From: an uncultured delta proteobacterium
GTDB taxonomy: Bacteria > Myxococcota > Myxococcia > Myxococcales > 40CM-4-68-19
Length of the DNA: 64,000 nt
Direction: 5' to 3'
Assembly: GCA_903911145.1 (NCBI GenBank)
Contig: CAIWCD010000023.1
Location: 1 to 64,000, forward strand
Every line of letters begins with the position of its first letter. The first letter of the stretch is position 1. The notes under the pieces are model-generated. The model did not search any database. It saw only the letters and a list, made by a program, of their open reading frames with translations, and was not told where the DNA came from. A program made the position numbers and the translations under genes. Below, in pieces: positions 1 through 7,848 of the stretch.

Positions 1-120
1 CGAGACATTGCGCTCGGTGAGCTTGATCGTGTTCCCGTCCTGGCGACCGATCGTCATTTCGTCGCGCACAACTGGGACGACTGTTTTCCGGCCTTCGTCG
101 TCCTCGATGATGAGCTTCAT
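1..120 (-). CDS. FHA-domain protein, N-terminal 40 residues only
   Basis: The gene reads leftward off the window edge. The visible N-terminus starts MKLIIEDDEG and continues with a GR turn followed by an RNVS segment, which matches the start of a forkhead-associated (FHA) phosphothreonine-binding domain. Such domains read Thr phosphorylation and are common in myxobacterial kinase networks. The start is supported by an AGAGGA ribosome-binding site four bases upstream of the ATG. It lies downstream of, and on the same strand as, the PQQ lipoprotein and the TPR protein, with a 180-base gap that holds nothing I recognise. The downstream architecture cannot be seen. Confidence 0.75.
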   Translation of the reverse strand, partial: MKLIIEDDEGRKTVVPVVRDEMTIGRQDGNTIKLTERNVS

Positions 121-300
121 TTCTTCCTCTGCCGTCTCGAGCGATGGGCGTTCACGCCGCAGCAACGCCACAGAATGCAAGTCCTGAGGACACCGTCACG
201 GGCGTCCCAATCATAGAACAGATCTGCGCTCGCGCGATAGGAGGCGGGAGTAGGTTTTTTCCCGTGCCCCTTCTGTGGGGTTCTGCCTCGCTCGGTGCGG

Positions 301-2223
301 CTACTCCAGGCAGCCGCCGTCCGCGTCCCTCAAGGGCCTGCGCGAATCCCCGGTTCCCCGGACGTCGTGGCCACCCATCGGCCAGAGGCTGCTTGCGAGG
401 CCGGGCGCGTCGGCGGCGAGCGAGATGACCTCGCCTGATCTGGTCCCGAAATAGAGGGCGCTGTCGCAGCCTGGGGAGGGTGCGGTGGTGATGGGCGAGG
501 TCGCCGAGAAGCTCCAGATGAGTCCGCCGTCAGCGGTTGAGAAGGAGGAGAGTGTGCCGTCGGTTCCTGCCGAATAGATGATGCCCGCGGCGCCGACGAC
601 AGGGCCCGCCGCGGCGATGGCCGAGAGCGTGGTGTTCCATCTCGGTGTGCCATCCAGAGCGATGGCTGCCAGCCTCTGATCGCGCGTGGAGACGAACGCC
701 GTGCCGTCCGCAGCGAGCACGGGTGTGCTGGAGGCGGCCGCTCCGATCGCAGTCGAGGAGATCGACGTCGGTGCAGCCGGGAGCGCCAAAGCCGCGCTGG
801 GCGCGGGGAAGAGCAGATCCTCGAGTTCGCCAGTGTCGGTGCCGAAGAGCACGCGCTGCATTCCGGGCTCATCTCCGAGGAGTGGCTCCGCGAAGGCAGG
901 CTGGCCGATCGCGTTCGTCGCGCGCGCAAATGCCTGCGCTGTCCAGGCCAGTCCGTCGAACCGCCCGACAGCGACGCTCAGGGTCGCGCCCGCGTAGACC
1001 GATCCGTCGGGCGCGATGGCCGGCCCGCTGTCGAGGAAGTGAGCGAGCGGCGTCGACGCGCGGAAATCGCACGCAGCGCCGATGCCCTCGCGGATGGCGT
1101 AGAGGCGTCCTTCACTGGCCGCGGCGTGGCTCGCGATCAGCACGGTCGAGATCGCGGGAGAAGCGCCATCTGCCTGTGGCATCGGACCGAGCGCGAGAGG
1201 GCCGGCGATGCCGAAGTCCATGCTGCAGCACCAGACGACCCCTCCGTCGAGGTCGAGCTTGCAGACGCTGCCGTCTGCGCGCGCGGTGAAGATCGAGGTG
1301 CCGTCGTTGACGAGATTTCCGGTCGGGAGAAACGCTGCGGGCGCTCGATCTGTGCGGCTCCCGGTTGCGCGATCGATGATCGCGACGACTCCCGATTGCG
1401 TGGTTGCAATGACCAGATGATCCGTCAGCGTCATGCCGACGATCGCGTCCGCGTGCTGCGAGCCCGCGCGCCAGCGGACCCGCGTGAGGGGCATGGCCAC
1501 TGGGCTGCGGGAGCTGTTTCCCAGCGCGTCCGTTGCGAGCAGTTCCACCTCGACAGCCGTCGATGCTGCGGGGCTGCGCGCACTGTCGACCTCGACGCGG
1601 AAGCTGCCGTCGAGTTGCTGCTGCGCCATCGTCCACGGGCCGCCGGAAATCGATGATTGCAGCGACGAAGACGCCTCATCCGTGAGCAGCACGCGCAGTG
1701 CGACAATCGTCCCGCGCAGGACTGGCGCGGTCGGGAGTGAATCCTGCGCAACGGTGATGCGCGGACCCTCGTCGTCAACGAACACCGAACCGGGCAGCGT
1801 CGTCTCGTGGCCAAGGTCGTCGGAGACGATCACCACGAACGGCGTCGGGCCTTCTGCGTTGGCTGGCGCGAACGCGAGTGGCGCGTTGATGTGCAACGTT
1901 CCATCGACGTCTTGCGTTCCCGGAACGCGCGCGCCGTTGGCCTCAAGGCGAACATGGGCGCCCGCAAACCCGCCGTGGGCGCGGATGAGATGAACCCGGA
2001 TGCCGAGCGTGGCGTTGCGCGCGACGGGACCGGCGGGGATCTCGAGCGTTCCCTGCGGCGCTCCCTGGCAGATCCCCTCGGCGCAGAATGAGCCGGGCTC
2101 GCCGTGTGCACAGTCGGCGTCGCGTGCGCACTCGCCATCTGGCGACGGGATGCAAGCCGTGCTCGCGAGAAATCCCGCCGAGCAGAGGAGAGCGATTGCG
2201 CAGCGTCGGCCTTGCTTCACCAC
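301..2223 (-). CDS. Lipoprotein with Cys-rich head and PQQ-type beta-propeller
   Basis: This 640-residue protein has a lipoprotein signal peptide ending in the lipobox STAC, so it is probably anchored in the outer or inner membrane. Next comes a short Cys-rich stretch with the CARDADC and FCAEGICQ spacing often seen in myxobacterial lipoproteins, then Ig-like beta segments. From roughly residue 250 onward there are repeated blades such as GxIYSAGTDGTLSSF, where the IYxGxxDGxLxAxxxxxG pattern is typical of PQQ-like (YWTD/BamB-type) propellers. It starts with GTG and overlaps the end of the upstream TPR gene by 7 bases, which implies translational coupling. A substrate-binding or scaffolding role is likely. 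I see no catalytic motif. Confidence 0.8.
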   Translation of the reverse strand: MVKQGRRCAIALLCSAGFLASTACIPSPDGECARDADCAHGEPGSFCAEGICQGAPQGTLEIPAGPVARNATLGIRVHLIRAHGGFAGAHVRLEANGARVPGTQDVDGTLHINAPLAFAPANAEGPTPFVVIVSDDLGHETTLPGSVFVDDEGPRITVAQDSLPTAPVLRGTIVALRVLLTDEASSSLQSSISGGPWTMAQQQLDGSFRVEVDSARSPAASTAVEVELLATDALGNSSRSPVAMPLTRVRWRAGSQHADAIVGMTLTDHLVIATTQSGVVAIIDRATGSRTDRAPAAFLPTGNLVNDGTSIFTARADGSVCKLDLDGGVVWCCSMDFGIAGPLALGPMPQADGASPAISTVLIASHAAASEGRLYAIREGIGAACDFRASTPLAHFLDSGPAIAPDGSVYAGATLSVAVGRFDGLAWTAQAFARATNAIGQPAFAEPLLGDEPGMQRVLFGTDTGELEDLLFPAPSAALALPAAPTSISSTAIGAAASSTPVLAADGTAFVSTRDQRLAAIALDGTPRWNTTLSAIAAAGPVVGAAGIIYSAGTDGTLSSFSTADGGLIWSFSATSPITTAPSPGCDSALYFGTRSGEVISLAADAPGLASSLWPMGGHDVRGTGDSRRPLRDADGGCLE

Positions 2224-3248
2224 GCGAGCACCAGCGCGGTCGCCCCCGCCAGCGCGGCCGCGACGAGCAGCGCTGTGCCCGAAGCACCCTCAGCGGACAC
2301 GCGCGAGTAGCGGGGCAGGTCCGCGCGCGTGAGCGAGCCTTGCGTGAATCGGGTGTCGAGATCCTGGGCGATCTGGTGGGCATTGACGCAGAGCCCGATG
2401 CCCGCGCCCGCAAGCACAACGGCACTGCCCGCAAGCCACGGTGCGGATGATTTCCATCGGGCGCGCAGACCGTCCTGGGCAGGAGGTTCGATGCGCAAAG
2501 CCGCGGCTGGTGCGGGTCTGCTCGCTTCGTGTTCATTTGACACGATCCCCGGAGCAGAACCCTGTTGAGTGCCAGCGATCGGCTCATCTCTCCCTGCGGC
2601 TTGCACTGGCTCGCTCTCGGCAGCAGGCGTTTTCGGTGCTGGCCCATTCGGTGCTGGTGCAGGTGTCGGAGCCGCTGTCCGCGCGGTCGGGGCAGATGTC
2701 TGCGCACTTGCAGAACTGTCGTGCGTCGCGCTGGTTTCAGACGCGGGCTGCGCATCGATCGGCAGGACGGCGCTGCTGGCTGGTGCGCTCGCTGCTGGCC
2801 GGTTCGAAGCGGGCGCGCTCGGTGCCCGCTCTCGCTTTCGGCTCTTCGCTGGTTTCTGGTTGAGCAGGCCGCGCGCTTCAATGAGGACAGCGAGCTGCGC
2901 GAGTTGTCGCTCGACCTCATCGCGCAGCGGCCCGTCCGGCGACTCGCGCAGGTAGCCACGCAGCGCCTCGCGAGCGGCCGCGTAATCTCCGAGTGCGCGC
3001 CGACAGAGCGCGAGGCGATAGAGCAGTTCGGGAGCGCGGCTCTTCGCGAACGCGGCTTCGTATTCGCGCGCGGCCTCCTCTGTCTTGCCGAGCTCCTCGA
3101 GAAACTGGGCGTGTGCGGCGCCGTCTGCCGCCGCTGCGCTCTCCGCCTTGCTCTCCTCGCGGGGAGTGCCGGCCCCGGCAGCTTGCGCGGTCGGTGCCGT
3201 CTGCATCGCGGCGATCCCGACCAGCGCCAGCAGAGTCGAACGTCGCAT
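2217..3248 (-). CDS. TPR protein with Pro/Ala-rich linker and C-terminal membrane segments
   Basis: This 343-residue protein has a signal peptide at residues 1-24. A TPR-like helical pair follows at about residues 45-115 (EELGKTEEAAREYEAA, LCRRALGDYAAAREAL). Residues 120-250 form a long low-complexity Ala/Pro/Ser region, and two hydrophobic segments lie near 262-285 and at the extreme C-terminus. This fits an envelope scaffold of the kind common in Myxococcota, with the TPR in the periplasm and the tail in the membrane. It is the first gene of the leftward group with the PQQ lipoprotein. It is divergent from the glycosyltransferase gene, and the 136-base gap between them should hold both promoters. 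Function unknown. Confidence 0.75.
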   Translation of the reverse strand: MRRSTLLALVGIAAMQTAPTAQAAGAGTPREESKAESAAAADGAAHAQFLEELGKTEEAAREYEAAFAKSRAPELLYRLALCRRALGDYAAAREALRGYLRESPDGPLRDEVERQLAQLAVLIEARGLLNQKPAKSRKRERAPSAPASNRPAASAPASSAVLPIDAQPASETSATHDSSASAQTSAPTARTAAPTPAPAPNGPAPKTPAAESEPVQAAGRDEPIAGTQQGSAPGIVSNEHEASRPAPAAALRIEPPAQDGLRARWKSSAPWLAGSAVVLAGAGIGLCVNAHQIAQDLDTRFTQGSLTRADLPRYSRVSAEGASGTALLVAAALAGATALVLAW

Positions 3249-3384
3249 ATCCCCCCAGTACCCGCGTCTCGGCCAGATGGTCGCGTCCCGCGCGTGCCCG
3301 CGTCAAGAGATTGGAAGGCAACTCTGCTGGCCGTTGCCGCTCGAGCGGACGCGTGCTACCCGACACGCGCGCACTGCGCACACC

Positions 3385-5589
3385 ATGGCCCGCCCCAATC
3401 GTTCCCCATCCTCCGCTGCGCTCGCCGTCGAGACAGCATCCTCGTCCACCGCGACCGCGCAGTCGTCCAATGCGCCGGATTCCGACGCGCCTGCGTTCGG
3501 CGATGTGCTGCCGAAGTTCGTCGCGCGCACGCCCTGGTTGCGCTGGCTGATTCCTCTCTCGGGAGAGAAGCGCATCGTGCTGCTGCTGGCGGCCTTCGCC
3601 GCTCTCGTGGCCGTGCCGTGGCTCGGCGCGACCGGCTTCTGGGATCCATGGGAAGGCCACTACGGCGAGGTCGGGCGCGAGATGATCGCGCGCGGCGACT
3701 ACCTCAATCCGTGGTGGGAGTCGGTCTGGTTCCTCTCCAAGCCCGCGCTCGATCTCTGGTTGATGGTCATCGGGATGCTGGCCGCGAACACCAACGGTGC
3801 CGAGCGCCACGTCAGCGTCTTCACTGAGTGGTGCGTCCGCTTTCCCTTCGCGTTCATCGCCGCGACGGGCGCGATCCTTCTCTTCGTCGCCGCGAGCCGC
3901 ACCATCGGCCGCCGGGCCGCGCTCTTCGGCGGCGTCGCGCTGATCACCTCGCCGCTCTTCGTCTTCCTCTCGCGACAAGCTGTGCCCGACCCGGTCTTCG
4001 TCGGTCTGCTCACAGGAGCGATGGCCTGCCTTGGGATCGTGTTGTTTGAACACGAACCCCCAGCCGGAACGGTCTTCGCTCCGGGCGAATCGATCAGCCA
4101 GCGCGACGGCTGGGTCATCGCGTTCTACGCCTTCGTCGGCCTCGGCACGCTCTCGAAGGGCATGCTCGCGTTCGCGATCCCCGGCGCGGTCGTGCTCGTC
4201 TACTGCATCGCCACCGGCGAGTGGTTCCGCCTGCGCCGCCTGCGCCTGCTGATGGGTACGCTGATTGTCCTCGCCATCTGCGCGCCCTGGTACGGCCACA
4301 TGTTCGCGTTCGATGGCCGCGACGAAGAGGGCAAGAACTTCTTCGAGCGCTTTATCATCCACGATCACTTCAAGCGACTCGCGGTTGGCGTGCACACCAC
4401 GACGCCGGGCGGCACGTTCATCTACTTCATCGAGCAGATCGGCTTCGACACCTTCCCGTGGGTCTTCGCCTTCCCTGGCGCGTTCGCGAAGATGGGCCGC
4501 TCGCGCGTGCGTCCGAAGACGCGCCGGGAGCGGATGGAACTCTTCCTCTTCCTCTGGGTCATCATCGGCTTCGCGGTCTTCGCGTTCAGCGCGACGAAGT
4601 TCCACCACTACTGCTTCCCCGTGCTGCCGCCGCTCCTGATGTTCTGCGGAATCTGGCTCGACGACCTGCTCAACGACGGACTGCGCGCGCATGCGGGCGA
4701 GCTGTTTGCGGGCGCTGTCTTCTATGGACTCATCGCGCACGATCTCTCGGTTCCTGCCGAGGCGAACGCGAACTATCCGGGGCCGAAGCACCTCACCGAC
4801 ATGTTTGTCTACAACTACGATCGTCCCTACCCGACGAAGGAGGTCGATCCGCGCGAGACGTTCGATATTCTTTTCACCGCTGCGCCGCTCGTCGTCTTGT
4901 CGCCGTGGCTGTTTGACCGCGTCGGCCAGTTGATGGGTCTCATCAAGGCCCTCTTCAGCGGCGAGGCGCGCAAGGCGCTCAAGAGCACGGTGGCCGCGCG
5001 CATGAATGGTTCGGCGCTCACGGGAGAAGAGGCCCCGCAGGATCGCAAGGTGATGGTCGCGGGAGTTCTCGCTCTCTCGATCACGCTCGCGATCTTCCTC
5101 GGCTGGTTCCACTGGCGCAGGCTGTCGGTGCACTGGACGCAGCGCGATCTCTTCTGGACCTACTACGAGCAGTCGCAGCCTGATGAACCGATCGCGGCGT
5201 TCCAGATGAACTGGCGCGGCGAGACGTTCTACTCGCGCAACACGGTCACGCAGATCGGCCGCTCGAACGATCCGATGGTTCCGCTCGCCGACTATGTGAA
5301 CGGACCGGGCCGTCGCAAATGGTTCCTTGTCGAGCAGGCCCGTCTGCAGAGCCTGAGGCAGGCGATCGGGGCAGCGGCGCGGTTGCGCGTGGTCGAAGGG
5401 CGCAACATCAAGTTCGCGCTTGTCGTCGCCGAGCCGCCGCAGATGAGTGGAGCGCCTTCTGGCGCGGCACCGCAAGCGCCCGGGCCATACGCTCCAGCGC
5501 CGCAGCGACCGCCCGAGCAGTCGGGTGGCGCGCCAGCGATGCCCAACGGAGCGATGGCGCCTCCGGGGAGCGTCGGCGCGCCTCCATGA
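3385..5589 (+). CDS. PMT/ArnT-family (GT39-like) membrane glycosyltransferase
   Basis: This 734-residue polytopic membrane protein transfers a sugar from a polyprenyl-phosphate donor to a lipid or protein acceptor on the outer face of the inner membrane. The first periplasmic loop carries FWDPWEGHYGEVGREM followed by GDYLNPWW and KPAL, the acidic loop plus KP signature of the ArnT/PMT superfamily. Many hydrophobic helices follow, including ISQRDGW-bounded and KFHHYCFPVLPPLL segments. Residues 1-50 are a polar cytosolic extension, and the last 60 residues are Pro/Gly/Ala-rich, probably disordered. The ATG at 3385 is chosen because upstream codons lack coding character. Acceptor unknown; neither lipid A nor protein mannosylation can be told from sequence alone. 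Confidence 0.85.
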   Translation: MARPNRSPSSAALAVETASSSTATAQSSNAPDSDAPAFGDVLPKFVARTPWLRWLIPLSGEKRIVLLLAAFAALVAVPWLGATGFWDPWEGHYGEVGREMIARGDYLNPWWESVWFLSKPALDLWLMVIGMLAANTNGAERHVSVFTEWCVRFPFAFIAATGAILLFVAASRTIGRRAALFGGVALITSPLFVFLSRQAVPDPVFVGLLTGAMACLGIVLFEHEPPAGTVFAPGESISQRDGWVIAFYAFVGLGTLSKGMLAFAIPGAVVLVYCIATGEWFRLRRLRLLMGTLIVLAICAPWYGHMFAFDGRDEEGKNFFERFIIHDHFKRLAVGVHTTTPGGTFIYFIEQIGFDTFPWVFAFPGAFAKMGRSRVRPKTRRERMELFLFLWVIIGFAVFAFSATKFHHYCFPVLPPLLMFCGIWLDDLLNDGLRAHAGELFAGAVFYGLIAHDLSVPAEANANYPGPKHLTDMFVYNYDRPYPTKEVDPRETFDILFTAAPLVVLSPWLFDRVGQLMGLIKALFSGEARKALKSTVAARMNGSALTGEEAPQDRKVMVAGVLALSITLAIFLGWFHWRRLSVHWTQRDLFWTYYEQSQPDEPIAAFQMNWRGETFYSRNTVTQIGRSNDPMVPLADYVNGPGRRKWFLVEQARLQSLRQAIGAAARLRVVEGRNIKFALVVAEPPQMSGAPSGAAPQAPGPYAPAPQRPPEQSGGAPAMPNGAMAPPGSVGAPP

Positions 5590-5617
5590 GCGGGTCGTCG
5601 ACGAGCGTTGGAGCGCG

Positions 5618-6373
5618 ATGAGCCCCGCCGCGCCGCGCGTGCTCGTCGTCGATGACGAGCCTGCAATCCGCGAGGCGCTCTGCTTCGCGCTCGAGCGCGA
5701 TGGTTGCGAGATCGCGACGGCGGGAAGTCTGCGCGAAGCGCGCAAGGCCGCACCTGGCGTGGATTTGATCGTGCTCGATCTCGTGCTCCCTGACGGCGCG
5801 GGCCTCGATTTTCTGCGCGAGCTTCGTACCACCAGCGACGTGGCGGTCATCGTGCTGACGAGCCGCGACGACGAGCAGGATCGTGTGCTCGGTCTGACGC
5901 TCGGTGCGGACGACTATGTGGTCAAGCCATTCTCTCCTCGAGAAGTGGCGGCCCGTGTGCGGGCGGTGCTGCGCCGCGTGCGCCCTGTCGTCGGCGAGCC
6001 CTCCGTTGATGGCGTCGTCGATGCGCACGCGACGACCGCGTTGGTGCTCGAGGGGCCGCGCGGCCTTTGCCTCGATCTGCGCGCCCGGCGTGCATCGCTC
6101 TCGGGCGCACAGCTCTCGCTCTCTCGCACCGAGTTCAATCTGCTCGCGACGCTGCTGCGCGAGCCGGACAAGGTGTTCGAACGCCAGGCGCTGCTTGATG
6201 CAGTCTGGGGCCAGGATGTCGTCGTCGGTGAGCGCACGGTCGATGTGCACATCAAGGCGCTGCGCAGAAAGCTCGAGGAGGCGTCGTCGGCGGGCGAGCT
6301 GATCGAGACGGTGCGCGGCGTCGGCTATCGGCTGCGGCAGGAGTCGCGCGCTCGAACGGTTGAGCTCAAATGA
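5618..6373 (+). CDS. OmpR/PhoB-family response regulator
   Basis: This 251-residue regulator has a receiver domain at residues 6-120 with the acidic pair D12-D13, phospho-acceptor D54 in IVLDLVLPDG, the switch Thr in VIVLTSRDD and the conserved Lys in DDYVVKPFS. A C-terminal winged-helix DNA-binding domain (about 145-245) contains LSRTEFNLLATLLREP and the terminal RGVGYRL signature. The stop codon overlaps the start of the sensor kinase gene in an ATGA junction, so the two are translationally coupled and surely work as a pair. The preceding glycosyltransferase gene ends only 28 bases upstream and may be co-transcribed, which hints at envelope stress or surface modification as the output. Regulon unknown. 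Confidence 0.95.
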   Translation: MSPAAPRVLVVDDEPAIREALCFALERDGCEIATAGSLREARKAAPGVDLIVLDLVLPDGAGLDFLRELRTTSDVAVIVLTSRDDEQDRVLGLTLGADDYVVKPFSPREVAARVRAVLRRVRPVVGEPSVDGVVDAHATTALVLEGPRGLCLDLRARRASLSGAQLSLSRTEFNLLATLLREPDKVFERQALLDAVWGQDVVVGERTVDVHIKALRRKLEEASSAGELIETVRGVGYRLRQESRARTVELK

Positions 6374-7848
6374 TCGCGGCCCTCTTTGCGTTCGCCATTC
6401 CTCGCGAGGTGTGGCTGGCGCTCTTCGGGACACTCTTTCTCCTCGGCGTCGCGGCGACCGCCGAGCGGATTCTGCGCGCGCGTCGTCACGGCTACTCGGT
6501 GCGTCTGCAGATCTTCGTGCCGCTGGCTGCGACGACGCTCGCGCTCTCAGCGTCGTTCGCGGCGATCGTGATCGATCGCATGCAGGCGCGCGCGGCCGTC
6601 TTCGCGCAGCGGGCGGCCGAAGATGAAGCGCGCGTGGTCGCGGCGCTCGTGTCGCGCGCGCTCGAGGTGGCGCCGAATGGGGACGCAAGAGCTCACGCGC
6701 AGGTTCTCGAGCATGCGGCGCAGGAGCTGCAGCGCACGGGCGTCGTACAGGCATTCTCTCGAGGGCAGAGCGATACGCAGGTGCAGCTGATCGATGCAGA
6801 GGGACGCACGCTGCTCGATGTCGGGACGGTCTCGGCGTCGCGGCTCTTGCCTCCACGCGTCGGCGCAACGGTCGTGGTGGCGGAGGCCGAGGTGGCGCTC
6901 GGCGCGCGCGTGCGCGTGCGCAAGGGAACGTTCGGCATGGCGCAGCTTCTCTCTGACGTCGCGCCGAAGGTGGCGCTGCTCGCGCTCATCTTCGCGGTCG
7001 CGAGCGCAGTGGTGGCGGGACTGATCGGAGGCGCGATTGCGATTCCCATCGAGCGGCTCACGCGCGCGGCGGAGGCGGTGGCGGCAGGCGAGAGGCAGGC
7101 GGCGCTGCCTGAGCCGCGCGGGCGAGAGGTGCGTCTGCTCACGCGCGCGCTCGAATCGATGCGGCGCGAACTCGAGGAGCGGCATGCGCTCGAGGCATTC
7201 GTTGCGGACCTGTCGCACGAGCTGAAGAATCCGATCGCGTCGGTGCGCGCGTCGGCCGAGGTTCTCGAAGAGGGCGCCGCCGATGATCCGAAGATTGCGC
7301 GGCAGTTCGCGGCGCGCATCCGCGAGAGCGCGCTGGTGATGCAGGCGCTCACGTCCGATCTGCTCTCGCTCGCTCGCCTCGAGGCGCGCGGCCTCGAGGG
7401 CGAGCGCATGCTGGTCGACCTCGTCGCGCTCACGCAGGAGGCTGCACGGGCGCTGCATCCGCTCGCGGAGCAGGGCGGCGTCGTGGTCGATGTGTCCGGA
7501 GTGAGTGCAGCGACGGTGCGCGGAGAGGCGCGCTGGCTGCGTCGCGCGACGGAGAACCTGATCGCGAATGCGCTCCAGCACGCGCCGCGCGGGAGCCGCG
7601 TTCGCGTCGAGCTGTCGGAGAGCGCGCTCGGCTGGTCGCTCGCCGTCTCCGATCAAGGAGCAGGAGTTGATGCGTCGATTCGCGATCGGCTCTTCTCTCG
7701 ATTCGCAACGACGAGACATGGTCGAGGCGGAACCGGGCTGGGGCTTGCAATCGTGCGCGCCGTCGCGGAGCAGCATGGCGGCCGGGCGCTGCTGCGCGAG
7801 ACGGGGGCCGCGGGCTCGACGTTTGAGCTCCTGCTACCGCGTGCCTGA
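6370..7848 (+). CDS. Membrane sensor histidine kinase
   Basis: This 492-residue kinase has two N-terminal hydrophobic segments (residues 1-30 and 45-65), a periplasmic sensor region of about 140 residues, another membrane helix near residue 205, a HAMP linker (PIERLTRAAEAVAAGE), and a HisKA domain with phospho-acceptor H283 in FVADLSHELKNP. The HATPase domain shows the N box (ENLIANALQHAP), G1 (DQGAGVD) and G2 (GRGGTGLGLAIV). All motifs needed for autophosphorylation are intact. It overlaps the response regulator stop by four bases. Its own last 15 bases overlap the end of the convergent lipoprotein gene. The sensor domain is not recognisable, so the signal is unknown; general layout resembles CreC-type kinases. 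Confidence 0.95.
   Translation: MIAALFAFAIPREVWLALFGTLFLLGVAATAERILRARRHGYSVRLQIFVPLAATTLALSASFAAIVIDRMQARAAVFAQRAAEDEARVVAALVSRALEVAPNGDARAHAQVLEHAAQELQRTGVVQAFSRGQSDTQVQLIDAEGRTLLDVGTVSASRLLPPRVGATVVVAEAEVALGARVRVRKGTFGMAQLLSDVAPKVALLALIFAVASAVVAGLIGGAIAIPIERLTRAAEAVAAGERQAALPEPRGREVRLLTRALESMRRELEERHALEAFVADLSHELKNPIASVRASAEVLEEGAADDPKIARQFAARIRESALVMQALTSDLLSLARLEARGLEGERMLVDLVALTQEAARALHPLAEQGGVVVDVSGVSAATVRGEARWLRRATENLIANALQHAPRGSRVRVELSESALGWSLAVSDQGAGVDASIRDRLFSRFATTRHGRGGTGLGLAIVRAVAEQHGGRALLRETGAAGSTFELLLPRA

Noticed and set aside
267-280. CCCC-TTCTGT-GGGG stem near the end of the PQQ lipoprotein gene
   Set aside because: The stem is only 4 bp, and the nearby T-run lies on the wrong side for either gene.
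2917-5850. 977-codon minus-strand open frame opposite the glycosyltransferase gene
   Set aside because: It is Arg/Asp/Glu-rich antisense text with no motifs, while the plus strand encodes a clear PMT-family enzyme.
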